From Hofstenia miamia (taxonomy: Eukaryota > Xenacoelomorpha > Acoela), in contig SCFE01000047.1 of the NCBI GenBank assembly GCA_004352715.1, forward strand, positions 1,134,606 through 1,198,605: DNA of 64,000 bases. The letters are read 5' to 3'. Below, piece by piece: positions 1 to 11,479 of this stretch; the first letter of the stretch is position 1, and each line of letters starts with the position of its first letter. The translations under genes were made by a program, and so were the position numbers. The notes below the pieces were generated by a model. That model was given only the letters and a program-made list of their open reading frames with translations, made no database searches and was not told where the DNA came from.

Positions 1-599
1 CGATTATGTTACAGTAGGTCCATCCTTATGAGCTCAGATATTTTTAGTTTTCCACTGTTCAATGTAAATAAGTTGTCTAACTTTATTTCCATTTCTCTTA
101 TAAATCTTGGAATCTCCTCTTCTTTTTTAGTAACCACGATTATTACTCTTGTCTTATACTTTTTAACTATCTTTAGCATTTCCTCTATATTCGACCGAAG
201 TTTCTTTGATGCAATTTCACTATTTTTCACNAAAATGGAAAACCTCACTTATAATTCTGGGGTTTTTTGGCTTTGGTTCACAATTTGTAGCATGCATGAG
301 AGGAAACGTGCCTTAACAACTAAATGACATCCAAACTTTAAATAACGAAATTTTTTATTTCAAAAATTTAAGATCAGAAATATGCACTACAGCTGAAATG
401 ACACACAATGCTTATTTTAATTTTATGTGATTTTAATCTGTTTACAAAGCACAAAAATTTTCATGCCATTATTTTAAAATTTCACAAATCTTCATAATTA
501 AATGAAAATGCACAAACCCATGGATGTGTATGTCCATAGCAAAGGTTTCAATAATTCCTTACAAACTTGGATAAAATTTTTCAAAGATAGAGACATTAC
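1..599 (-). other. Unassigned stretch with a short open frame at the window edge
   Basis: A minus-strand open frame (9-248) reads a lysine- and isoleucine-rich peptide with the stretch KTRVIIVVTKKEEEIPRF. One ambiguous base lies near its start. I do not recognise the family. It could be a fragment of a mobile-element protein or a chance reading in AT-rich DNA. Nothing else is visible up to about 600. Confidence 0.2.
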
Positions 600-1467
600 G
601 ATTAGTTACATTAAAGTTTTGCTACTCAAACAACAAGTGTGTGTATGTATGTGTTGACCTCAGTGTAGGAATTCAGTAAATTGTGTTTTCTCGCTGTAAA
701 TGTGCACTCTTTAATTTTTTTTAAAATTTGTTGTAAATATTTTCTACTCTGTAATCTCATTGTCTAAATTGCTCCAATATTAGAGGTTGCACAATGAAAA
801 CAATGATAGGAAATATTGCTGCTAATAAATGTATGTGATTGTAAATTTGCTTTTATTTATTTAGCAAGAAAATAGGCCTACATTGATTCTCAGCCCTTTT
901 TATGAAATTGTATCTCATATATCAGATACAGTATATTATACTTTTATTAAACATGATCACAATTACATGAACAAATTAATGTTTTTAATGACCAATTAGA
1001 ATTTTTTGATACTAACTATCGGTTTTTTGTAATAAAATTAATAAATTATAATGAATANATAATGTAATTGCGATAAGCAAAGGCATGAAATGTATGCGAT
1101 AACCTGGTCCAAAATTTCTGAGGTGGTATAACTATATAACGCCAAAGTCATTTTTGTATGTTTTTAGGAGAAAACTATCAAATTTCAAATATTTGTCAAT
1201 ATCAAAATCTAAATATGTAACATGATCATGTTTTTATCTGAATGCTCTTAACAGTTAATTCAGTCTTGTTTTTATTTCATTTGGATAGTTGTCGGAAAAT
1301 ATAACGAACTGCGTTTTTTAATATTGATTGGATGTCAAACAGCTAGAACGATTTTCAATATCACTTTGGACATTTTTGCAACACTAAATTTATCATTATC
1401 TGTATTTATGAGTCAATTATCGCAAGCAAATTGATATATTTCAGTATATATATATATATATATATAT
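600..1467 (-). mobile_element. 3' fragment of CR1/Jockey-group LINE (copy Z), cut by assembly gap
   Basis: This stretch is collinear with 21180-22070. Both share landmark runs such as the one around 'attagaggttgcacaatga', the segment 'acctggtccaaaatttctga' and 'gattttcaatatcacttt'. In the related copies this part encodes the C-terminal half of the reverse transcriptase and the region after it, on the minus strand. Here the frame is broken by many stops and indels, so the copy is dead. It runs into a (TA)n tract and the gap at 1468. Confidence 0.7.
1444..1467. repeat. (TA)n microsatellite at gap edge
   Basis: Uninterrupted TA dinucleotides run directly into the N-run, which probably explains why assembly stopped here. 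Confidence 0.9.
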
Positions 1468-2467
1468 NNNNNNNNNNNNNNNNNNNNNNNNNNNNNNNNN
1501 NNNNNNNNNNNNNNNNNNNNNNNNNNNNNNNNNNNNNNNNNNNNNNNNNNNNNNNNNNNNNNNNNNNNNNNNNNNNNNNNNNNNNNNNNNNNNNNNNNNN
1601 NNNNNNNNNNNNNNNNNNNNNNNNNNNNNNNNNNNNNNNNNNNNNNNNNNNNNNNNNNNNNNNNNNNNNNNNNNNNNNNNNNNNNNNNNNNNNNNNNNNN
1701 NNNNNNNNNNNNNNNNNNNNNNNNNNNNNNNNNNNNNNNNNNNNNNNNNNNNNNNNNNNNNNNNNNNNNNNNNNNNNNNNNNNNNNNNNNNNNNNNNNNN
1801 NNNNNNNNNNNNNNNNNNNNNNNNNNNNNNNNNNNNNNNNNNNNNNNNNNNNNNNNNNNNNNNNNNNNNNNNNNNNNNNNNNNNNNNNNNNNNNNNNNNN
1901 NNNNNNNNNNNNNNNNNNNNNNNNNNNNNNNNNNNNNNNNNNNNNNNNNNNNNNNNNNNNNNNNNNNNNNNNNNNNNNNNNNNNNNNNNNNNNNNNNNNN
2001 NNNNNNNNNNNNNNNNNNNNNNNNNNNNNNNNNNNNNNNNNNNNNNNNNNNNNNNNNNNNNNNNNNNNNNNNNNNNNNNNNNNNNNNNNNNNNNNNNNNN
2101 NNNNNNNNNNNNNNNNNNNNNNNNNNNNNNNNNNNNNNNNNNNNNNNNNNNNNNNNNNNNNNNNNNNNNNNNNNNNNNNNNNNNNNNNNNNNNNNNNNNN
2201 NNNNNNNNNNNNNNNNNNNNNNNNNNNNNNNNNNNNNNNNNNNNNNNNNNNNNNNNNNNNNNNNNNNNNNNNNNNNNNNNNNNNNNNNNNNNNNNNNNNN
2301 NNNNNNNNNNNNNNNNNNNNNNNNNNNNNNNNNNNNNNNNNNNNNNNNNNNNNNNNNNNNNNNNNNNNNNNNNNNNNNNNNNNNNNNNNNNNNNNNNNNN
2401 NNNNNNNNNNNNNNNNNNNNNNNNNNNNNNNNNNNNNNNNNNNNNNNNNNNNNNNNNNNNNNNNNNN
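1468..2467. other. Assembly gap (exactly 1000 N)
   Basis: A run of exactly 1000 N, the usual placeholder for a gap of unknown size. Any open frame spanning it is artificial. Confidence 1.
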
Positions 2468-2765
2468 TATTTAACCAGTACCTGTTAATTCTGCTAATTC
2501 CACTTGTTTACAATTCCGAACGTTTGAATTTCTGTTCGTCTGCCAATTACACAATTCTGACTTAATTAGCAGTAGCGATCTAGTCTAGTGCCGTTTCGCC
2601 AAATTAATTAATATCAAAAAATTACTGCACTATAAATTTACAAAAATAACTAATTAATCTTATGCATATGTTTTTACAATTAATATTTTATTTTAATATT
2701 CAGTCTTGGTTTCTTCTTTCTTTTTCTCAATTTGACCACATATGCTAAGATTACGATTATGTTAC
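2468..2765. other. AT-rich intergenic DNA, nothing recognised
   Basis: No coding signature, repeat end or RNA gene is visible between the gap and the inverted-repeat element that starts near 2766. Confidence 0.5.
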
Positions 2766-3220
2766 ACCATGCCCAACATCCAGGCTAGCCATTGATTGTT
2801 TTGTACAAAACACAATATATGCAGCAGCTTAAGGGTCGGATTCCCTAATGACTCACTTTGCTTACTGTAATTATATTGAAAATAGAAAGCTGAATTTCTA
2901 CGGAATTTAGTTCCCACTCTCATACCATGGGCAGTAAAATTGAAAATATAGAAATTAAATGCCAATGTTAGTTCAAATTGATCTGATACCATGTTTGGTT
3001 TTTTGGTTCCATACTTGTAGGACGCTAATTGACAAGGTATATTTTGTTGCTTATGAGATTTGTGTAAGAGGAATGGCTTAGAATTTGGTATCTTTAAGAC
3101 TCTCTTTAGTGGATATCTTACAAATACAGTACATTTATTATTCTGATGTGCTATGTTGAGCATGTTGTGTGACGCAACAGTCTTTGCTGTTGTGTTGTGT
3201 GAAAAACCCATACAACTTTA
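2766..3220. mobile_element. Inverted-repeat MITE-like element, related to 37244-37752
   Basis: The left end contains 'ccaggctagccattg', matching 'ccaggcttgccattg' at the left end of the element at 37244. The right end carries the 'ctgttgtgttgtgtga' signature of that element's right arm. Internal segments also match in reverse complement, for example 'agatatccactaaagagag' here against 'agatatccgctgaaaggga' there. A 149-codon open frame covers the element on the minus strand, but the reading frame is not kept in the related copy, so I treat the element as non-coding. Confidence 0.6.
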
Positions 3221-3289
3221 TCCTGAAAGCGTTTTCTTTTGGGAAGATTTTTACATTTGTAAAAAATATCTTTGTCACACTCAGTGTTG

Positions 3290-5240
3290 CCACTAATGGA
3301 CAGTAAAACTGTATTGAACGAAGTCGTTTTAAAATATATGCTGATAAAACCAGCAACATGTGAATGCAACCATATGATTTTTAAGTGTTTACCTTTCAAA
3401 ATTTACCAAAATAATGTAAGGAATTCCCCTCCAAAATCGGAATCCTGTGAATCAGGCCTAAGAGAATGTCATTTAACTAAATCAACAGGATATTCATTTA
3501 GCATAGAATTTCTGCTCATGTAATAACATTAGAATTCTTAATGGAAAGAACTGCATATTTACTGAAGAGTCAGTTCATCCTCTAAAGTTTCTCTATATAG
3601 CAAAGTTAATCTTTTCAAATTTTTTATATGCTTGTATGTAAAACTCATTCAAGAATTGTGAAAAAGCAATTATATCATATAGATTGGTTGTTTTGTACAT
3701 AAAAGGTATCATTGACAGATATTTCAATGAAAAATTTAATTTTGTAGATTTTAAAAATTTAATCAAAAAGATGTGCATTAAATATAAAAACTGTTTGAAA
3801 ATTATAAGAACATTAATTAAATGAGGAAAGAATTATGCATTGAGAATAACTGAAAAAAATGTGTTGCAATTTGAAAAAATATGGAACAATGCATTCAAAC
3901 ATGTCAATACTCTTTACATAAAATTGGTCGCACAGATGAGTTTAATGCATATATTTCATAGTTTCATTTTTCACATTCTCACATTCTTTTAGTGCTCATT
4001 GTCTCTATATCAGATCTTACATTCCATATAACCAAAGATAGTCTGTAATTGTGCAATTTAGTGTTCAACAAAGTAATGCTAATTGTTGCATTTCTTAAAT
4101 AACTTATTTTTTGGAGTTGAGTCCTTGAAAAATTTTTTTTGCAATGATTACTATGAAGGCTACATACTGTTGTAATTTTTCTATCACTTACATTGCAAAT
4201 TAGCATTAATATATCTCAATTGTGGCAAAATTCATATTGATAAAATCAATGCTTTCAATTATAACTAAAAAAGGGTGTGCAGAGCTTTCAGCTACTTACC
4301 TATCACAGACTACTAATGAATGTACTTAAATACTTAATCCATCATAGCTATGAATCGGTGCATGAGGACTTTGGAATTCCTTCCACATATTGCAATGGAT
4401 TATATGTGAAAAACCTGCCTTCTGTTTATTAGCTAATATTTTTTTGAAAAAATATTGCATTTTAACAGATATGATCAAACATTTTCATTATTAAAATGTT
4501 ATTAAGAACTATTATTAAAGAAAACTGCAGCAAGGCTACTAAATTATTTCTAGTTAGTAGAATTTTTCTGGGAGACCATGTTAATTAAGGCAATTTAACA
4601 ATTATATTACAATATTATTATAGCTCTTTGTAATAAATATTCACTGTTCTGAGTTTTTTGCAGATTACATGTTGTAGAAGTTTTCTTAATAAAATTTCTT
4701 GGGAAAATATTAATAGCTTACAATAAAATTTGAAAATATTTCCTTGATGTGATAATTTCTATATGTAACTAACACCTTGATTTATTTGGCACAAACTAAT
4801 ATCAAGCACTGAATAAACTGACATACTTGTGAGTGATTCTTGTGTGGATGTATCTAAATAAGGTGAATTCAAACAATAGTAAATATATATATAATAGTAA
4901 GCCGCTCAAAATGATTCATGTAATATTACAAACATTTATATTCCTGTTGTTGCTTACATTATTGAAATTATAAAGCATCAGATTCAATGTATCAATATAT
5001 CAAATACTTATTGAAAGACATGATTCTTTAGAGGTACAACAAGATTAATATGAATGAAATATAAAAATCGAACAACCGTATTATAGGAAGCTTAGAATAT
5101 TTTGCTTGATATCGAAAATGAAATAAGATTAAATTCTTCAAATTGAAACTTGAGAAAAGCATCTACACGGATTCTTTTACAATGCGGCACCAAATTGAAC
5201 CTTCATGACTAATACTACAGATTTACAAATGTATTGCAAC
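3290..5240. other. Intergenic AT-rich DNA, nothing recognised
   Basis: Only short open frames without family resemblance occur here, all of a size expected by chance in AT-rich DNA. A short TA tract lies at 4884-4893. Confidence 0.5.
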
Positions 5241-5280
5241 AATGTATATATATATATATATATATATATTAATATATATT

Positions 5281-5640
5281 AGGGCGCTGCGATATCTCGA
5301 AATTCGAGTCGAGTTCAAGTCGAGTTACAGTACTAGAACTCGACTTGAGGGCCAAAAACTCAGCTCAGCATTTCAAGTACTTGAACCCAACTCGATATTT
5401 GCTTCAATTTCAACTATTTTTCGTCCATGTTTGCCCCTAATATCAAACAATCCAACAAACTTTAATAATTTACCCCAAATTATAAGTCATCAGGTTTTGT
5501 TTCTCTCATTTAGTTTCGCATGCAGTATCTCTTCTCTACATTTATGTAAGGCAGCGTAGTTATATAGCTTAGCTTAACGAGAATCAGTCTCAATATAATT
5601 GTAACTCGTCTTGAACTCGCTAGTTAGAGTTCCCACAATG
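5281..5640. mobile_element. Candidate MITE with imperfect inverted ends
   Basis: The segment 'cgagttcaagtcgagttaca' at 5310-5329 is matched in reverse complement at 5600-5619 (one mismatch, the A in 'caagacgag'). The left end follows a (TA)n tract and is rich in the short repeat 'gtcgagt'. No target duplication could be fixed. This looks like a non-autonomous DNA element, but the inverted repeat is short. Confidence 0.4.
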
Positions 5641-5675
5641 TCAATATATATAATATTCATGTTAGCTTGACGTTA

Positions 5676-5960
5676 GGATAGACTGGTTTCGATTTTAAAT
5701 CATCATCAGCATAACAATAATGCGCTAATAATGTTACACTAACTAAATATATTTAATGGTAATATGATTTTTGTATATATAGTAGTTGACATTTATTAGT
5801 TTACTTAATTAAAATTGCTTCAACAATTTTTGGATAGTTTGATCGTAATAGTATATAGAAATTAACTTCTATTGCAGTATTTTTATGTAAATATATTTCT
5901 GATCTTTGGTGCCCATTTAGATGTTTTTTTATTCTAGTCTTTTCTCCGTTTTTTATACAA
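5676..5960 (-). mobile_element. Penelope-like element, 3' fragment with partial GIY-YIG domain
   Basis: The minus-strand peptide around 5810-5940 contains RIKKHLNGHQRSEIYLHK and NFYILLRSN. This is the second half of the GIY-YIG endonuclease of Penelope-like elements, comparable to TRIQEHLYGH at 17.9 kb. The YIG part is missing, so only the C-terminal end remains. The ribozyme-like motif follows at 5709-5681. The 5' part is truncated within a few hundred bases. Confidence 0.6.
5681..5709 (-). ncRNA. Hammerhead-ribozyme-like motif at the 3' end of a Penelope-like fragment
   Basis: On the minus strand the order is CTGATGA (5703-5709), one T, a 5-bp stem GATTT/AAATC closed by a single A (5691-5701), GAAA (5687-5690), CCAG, then TC. 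Outside it, the flanks can pair as 3 bp, a 2x2 internal loop and 3 bp, counting G-U pairs (helix I). This matches the minimal hammerhead layout of core, helix II, GAAA, a very short helix III and the UC cleavage site. Departures are the one unpaired U before helix II and a one-base helix II loop, which would be sterically strained. It lies just downstream, in sense orientation, of a GIY-YIG fragment, as expected for Penelope-like elements. Confidence 0.5.
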
Positions 5961-6167
5961 TCATCACTAAAACACATCAAAGAATATATAAAATTACTAA
6001 ACATTTTCTGATTTTCTTTTTTATTTCATCAATGATGCTGATGCCACATCATTTTAAATTACTTACTTTTAATGGTTTTATTGTTAATATATGTACACAG
6101 TGTATGATCACTAAATGATTCAAACATAAATGATTTGAAGGAAATATTGAATTTGTAAAAAATAGCA

Positions 6168-6226
6168 AAATAATAATAATAATAATAATAATAATAGTAA
6201 TATTAATAAAAAAAAGTAATAATAAT
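6168..6226. repeat. (AAT)n tract, 3' tail of LINE copy A
   Basis: An (AAT)n/(ATT)n microsatellite lies immediately outside the LINE 3' end. The same arrangement occurs at the 3' ends of copies C and D, so this is a LINE tail and not an independent repeat. Confidence 0.7.
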
Positions 6227-9208
6227 AAGAGTTAAAACAAATTTTTTGCATGAGTTAAAAACAATAACTATAAACTAACACACAAACAAATACAAACAAG
6301 CAAATATATATATATATATATTTTTTTTTACACAAAAATATAAATATGCACCTTACTTAAAGGGCTTAAAATTTATATAAATTGAGTCCATGTGCTTAAT
6401 TCATTTCCAATTCCAATTAATGATTGCTTTTTCAGAAAAATTTCCTTTATTTTTTTCATAAAATGTTTAAAATATTTTTCAGTTATAATTTACACATTGA
6501 GATCATTCCACAATTTTGAACACATAAATGTAAATGAATAATGGCGATTGATATTGCTAAACTTAAAGGAATTGGAACTATTAACATATTTATGCATTAT
6601 GCAGAGCGATTGATATCTGATGTAATATAAAGGTGATAGTATCTTATACATTGATATTAAGTCTCTGAAGGATTGGTGTTTGAGGATATAATTAAGTGAT
6701 CTCAAAGAGCATCTGTACATTTTTGATAATGATGTTCTATTTCTAGCAGTTTATGTTGAAAGAGAAAGCAGCAATAACTAAATTCACTGATTACAAAAGA
6801 ATTAATAAACTGTTTATGATATGAATTCCCTAGGTGCCGTAAATGATATAAAATTTAATTCCAGATGTCATTTTTCTTAATTTAAAAGACAAAAATTCAT
6901 TAAATGTTAAATCTTGATCAATTGTTACTACTAAATAACACGCTGATTTACATTGCTCAATTACACTTTTATTTATGTTAATTTTCATATTCTCAGAAAT
7001 CTTTTGATGTTGGTTTGGTGGAAATATCATAAATTGAGTTTTATTTGCATTAATTTTTAATATATTATGATCAAAATACGTAATCAGTGATTCAATGTCT
7101 AGTCAAAAACTTAGTAGCGTCAAATGGGTTTTTGGATGTTCTAATAATACATGTGTCATCAGTGTATTGGTAAATAGTTCCCTTTTAATGATCGAGGCAT
7201 ATCGTTTACATAGAGTGCAAATAAGATAGGCTCTAAAGTGTGCCTTGTGAAACTCCAAGATTTGTAGTTGTATAGTCTGAAAAAATTGCGTATAATTTTT
7301 CACGCTGTTTTTGATCGTTCAAAAATGCATTATAAGATGTATAGCTAAATGACTGAAGCCCTGTTCAAATCCATAGAATTGAATGCCTTACTAAGGTCTA
7401 GAAATGCAACAGCCGTAGAAAGATTGTTATTTAGATTATATTTTAAATTTTCAGTAATTGAGAGTATGGCATCAGTAGTGCTGAATTTCGTTCTGAATCC
7501 AAATTTATGCTCTGATAGAATTTTATTTAAATATTTATATATTTGGGCAGCAAAAATTTTTTCAAAATTTTAGAAAATGGATGTGTTAGGCTTATTGGTC
7601 GGTAATTTAGTGGATCGAAAGGATCTCCTTTCTTATATAGTGGTGATATATACGAATATTTCAAAACTTCTGGAAAATTATTGTCAATAATAAATTGATT
7701 GAAAGTTAACAGGATGTATTCTTTTAATATATAACATTATTTTTTATTATGAAATATGGTAGATTACTTGAACCACAAGATTTTGTTGTGTCTAGTCCTT
7801 TGACTGATTTCATTAAATCATGAGAAGAAATTAAATTAAAATTAAGTTTAGAGTTTTGTTTCAGTTGGCATATACGTCTTGATATGTATCATGAGAATTA
7901 AAATGAAAATGTCCCATTATTGCAATAGTATCGTTTAAAATGTTTGTTATTTGTTTCTAATTTCCATAAAGTATATTTTTAAAACGTGTTTCCTTAATGT
8001 TAGTCGATTAACTTTTATTTTTCCAATCGTTTGGCTCACAAAGTTTCATTTTCTATTTGATTTATTCATTTGTTCAAAATAATTCTTTATTTCAGCATCA
8101 TAGTTCTTTTTGCGGTGCCTTTTGATCAATTGCTTTGCGCGTTCCTAATTAGTCCAATTAGTGGTGATTGGGTGGGATTTTGCGAGTTCAAATAAGTAGT
8201 TTTTATTAATTACTTGCTGCCTGATTACATCGGTATCATACTGTTGATCAAAAGCAGCTTTCGAATTAATGTTAATTACTTTGCGTTTGATTGGAGCGAC
8301 TTTGTTTAATGCTTGAGTAATTTCCTGGGTAATGAATCTCAACATGTGGTCGCCTTTCGACAATGTGTAAAAATAATGTGTAGAAATGTTCTTTAAGAGT
8401 TTTATAAAAGTGTTTTCATCAAAGTTATTAAAATCTCTGGAAAAATTACTTTTTTTGTTTTAACATCAAATTTGGAGTTTCGGATGTAAACACAAAGATT
8501 GTGATCACTAAATGATTCGAAAATGAAATTTAAGCGAGCGATTGCATTATCTGAAAAAATAATCTATCAAAATTGAATGTCATGTTGGAGTGGACTTATT
8601 AATTATTTTAATATCAAAAATGTCACAAATGCTATCCAATTTGTGTGATTCATTAAGATTTAAGTTGTTAGCATTGAAATCCCCTAAACTACTTATGTAT
8701 TTCTTTTCCAGAATTGCATTTTCAATTTCTGTAGACTTATAATCGTAAAAGTTGGAAAAACAGTTTTTATTTGGATTGTAGCAAAAATTTAGTAGTTTGT
8801 TTCTGAACAATAATTTTTAGAATTTAGCTCAATCCAAAGCAACTCAAAAATTTCACTTTTTAATTTGAGATCACTTCTGTTTCGATTTCGTTGATTTTGG
8901 AATAATAATTAATAAGCCACCACCCCTTTCAAATCTATTTTGTAAGGAATTTCAAACAAACTAGGGTTTGGATTATATAATACATTTATATTGTCGTAGT
9001 CTTTTAGCCAGGTTTCAGTAAGTAAGTAAATTTCATCATCACCAATTTTGCTATAGATATTTAAAAATCCAGGGTGATTTGTAAAAAGACTTCTAGCATT
9101 TACATAAATGAATTTGAAATTGTTTTTGTAGTTAGCCATAATATTTTCGATTTAATTATCAGTATATACTGGACCCTGATTAGTTTCTATATCACCTGAG
9201 AGTAAAAT
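6225..9208 (-). mobile_element. Near-complete but dead CR1/Jockey-group LINE (copy A)
   Basis: Reading on the minus strand, the order is: a 2A-like motif (9208-9171), an apurinic-type endonuclease start with NARSL and LLTETWL (9139-8909), more endonuclease to about 8580, reverse transcriptase (about 8400-6830) with YQYTDDTC at about 7170-7149 and FALYVND near 7215, and a C-terminal part with SKLWNDLN near 6500. Stops and frameshifts break the protein many times, for example inside the GTL..EPILF box near 7230. The active-site box reads YTDD where copy D has YADD. The 3' end is at an (AAT)n tract. The copy was built as a jockey/CR1-type element copied by target-primed reverse transcription, but it cannot make an intact protein now. 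Confidence 0.85.
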
Positions 9209-9559
9209 TGTTAATTTGATGATCTCAGTTAGCTGAAAGATTATTAATTAATATATTTTTAGTGCACCATAATTTGATGGATGTTTTTTTATAATATTTC
9301 GAATATTGTAGCTAAGTTTTAAGGATACAGATATTGTAATATCTAGTTGCCCTTTAAGTATAATCACAATGAAGTTTAAAAAGAAAAAGTAACAATAAAT
9401 GAACCTGAAGAGCGCCATGTTTATTTTTGGAAGGTATGATGAGTATGTGACTTTTGCATAAGACGTGGGAGGAATGAATAATTATGTGATGAACAAAGAA
9501 ATCTTTTAAGATTTGCGTCAAAAGCCTGATCCCTTGAGGAGAAAGGTGGATGCCATCAT
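9209..9559. other. Spacer between two LINEs
   Basis: This may include the 5' leader of LINE copy A and the extreme 5' end of the R2-like element. No motif was recognised. Confidence 0.4.
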
Positions 9560-10610
9560 TAGCTAAGAGGTGGAAGCAACAGAACCAGTGGATGCAGAAG
9601 CAGCAATCAGGAAAAGGATGAATGAAGAAATTGATGAGAGAAGTATATTGCCAGTTCCAGGGGGAGTTAAGAAAAGCAAGTTAGTAGAGGCAGCAAGGGT
9701 CAATGAAGTTTTAGAGAGGATAGATGCTAGGAGTGTCACAGAAGTAAATAGCTTAGTATATGCATGTGGACGGGAGGTGATGACAAATGTAGGCATGGAG
9801 ATGAAGAAAAAAAGACAACAAGAAGCTAAGGGAGACAGAAAGCCAGTATAGGAGAGAAGAATTGAGAACAAAGTGCAAAGATTAGGCAGCAAAAAGGGAA
9901 GATCAGCACAAGTAAGGCGGTACAGGACAGGTGCAGGGTACGTAAGGACAAGACTATAGAAACTGCCAAAGAGGAGCTTAAGCAGAGATTAGTTGCAGAA
10001 GTTGAGAAACTGAGAAAATATAGGACAAGGGCAAAGCAGGCAAGAGAATAGGAAGTTTGAGATGCAAGAAGGAAAACTCTACAATGATTCAAGAGAAAAG
10101 GCTAAGCTAGAGCAGGTGAGGAGGCAGTAATGTTCTGGGAGAATATATGGGGAAGTGTGGGGCCAGAAATAAAGAATGAGCAGATGCAGCAGGAGTTCAA
10201 ACAAAGAGAAGTAGTAATCAAAACTGCAAAGCTGAAGGCCCCTAAAGAAAATGAGAAACTGGAAAGTACCACGCAGAGATGAGGTGCATGTGCATTGTCT
10301 GAAGAAGTTAACAAGTGTTCATTAGACTAGCAGTAGCATTGGAGGAGTGTGTCATGAGTGAGTGTCCAGAGTGGATGGTAGTGGGGAAGACATTTCTGAT
10401 ACAGAAGGACCTTAAGAAAGGTAGTGAGGCAAGCAACTTCAGGCCAATAACATGTCTGCCAACAACGTGGAAAGTGCTAACTTCAGTGATTTCAAGTAGG
10501 CTGGCATGTTACTTAGAACAGAATAGGTTAATACCAGAGGGTGTAAGACAAAGATGAGAAGATGCAAAGATCAGTTGTTAATATGTATAGATGTCAAGTA
10601 TCCAGCAAGT
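9560..10610 (+). mobile_element. R2-like (RLE-type) LINE, 5' and mid part, 3' truncated
   Basis: The plus-strand peptide begins with RKRMNEEIDERSILPVPGGV at 9606 and continues, with several stops, into PEWMVVGKTFLIQKDLKKG and RPITCLPTTWKVLTSVIS (10355-10490), then CKDQLLI near 10570. This is the N-terminal linker and the first reverse-transcriptase blocks of site-specific-type LINEs with a C-terminal restriction-like endonuclease, which are often annotated as R2-like. The palm with the active-site Asp residues and the endonuclease are absent: similarity ends near 10610. The purine-rich base composition differs clearly from the AT-rich flanks, which suggests a younger insertion than the surrounding relics. 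Stops at 9849 and later make it a pseudogene. Confidence 0.75.
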
Positions 10611-11479
10611 GTTCCATTTTTTTCTACCCTTTCTAGTTGACCATCAGAATTCTGCACAAATTAAAACTATTTGTTTTGGTCCCCAACATCATGTAAGAGT
10701 GCTAACAAACTTTCAAGAGTAGCTTTCTATGCAGACTACCCACACTACCCAAAATTTCAGTCTTTTATATTTACATAAATTTAAATTATTGCAGAAATTC
10801 TGTATGTGAGGGTGCATATTCATACCTTGTAAAGTGTACCTTATATTTCCATTGTAGCTACACATGCATATATTGAGAAATTTTATTGTTAGAAAGGATG
10901 ACATTATGATGTAAGAGCTTATACTTAGTCAAACTCAAATAATCACTTGGATACTCTCCCTGATGCAAAGCAAATAAGTCAAAATTTGTATTAATAATGT
11001 ATCTGTGTTCTATTTGTAATTTTTACAGTTAGGCTACACCAGTACATGATTTATGTCCAAATGTTTGCATTGCATTCCTTTAAAGCCTGTATTTTTGTTG
11101 TCAACTTATTCAAGTGGTAATCATTTGCAACTACTCAAAGCATACTGATGGGTCAGAATTGATGAGAGAAATGAGCAAGATCATGTGACTCAAAACATCC
11201 AAGCACATCAGAGAATCCCACTGACTAAATATTCATTCCTACAACATGCACACACACATACATAGTCAGCTACAGCCATGATGTAGAAATCATGATCATG
11301 ATACATTTCTCTGTGCCCAGTGAGTTTTGTTACAGCATGACCCTGAAGAGTGGAAATAAATATTCGAAAAATGAAGTGTCAAAGTAATCTAGACAGTGCT
11401 TCTCACTATGATAATTGTTTATTACTTGTGTATGACTTGCAATGGCAGTGCAGTGATTAATCATTCCTCTTCACAGAGT
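10611..11479. other. Intergenic DNA, nothing recognised
   Basis: No coding signature is evident. The piggyBac relic may extend into the right end of this stretch. Confidence 0.4.

Noticed and set aside
1431-2474. Long open frame across 1431-2474
   Set aside because: Almost entirely N; an artefact of the gap.
1-2768. Shared 'cgattatgttaca' at 1 and near 2755
   Set aside because: A 13-mer match is expected by chance many times in a window of this length and AT content.
2762-3211. 149-codon frame as a host gene
   Set aside because: It coincides with an inverted-repeat element and its frame is not kept in the related copy at 37.3 kb.
9563-10314. Minus-strand frames at 9563-9892, 9826-10092 and 10102-10314
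   Set aside because: Antisense shadows of the plus-strand R2-like element; leucine- and serine-rich because they oppose a purine-rich coding strand.
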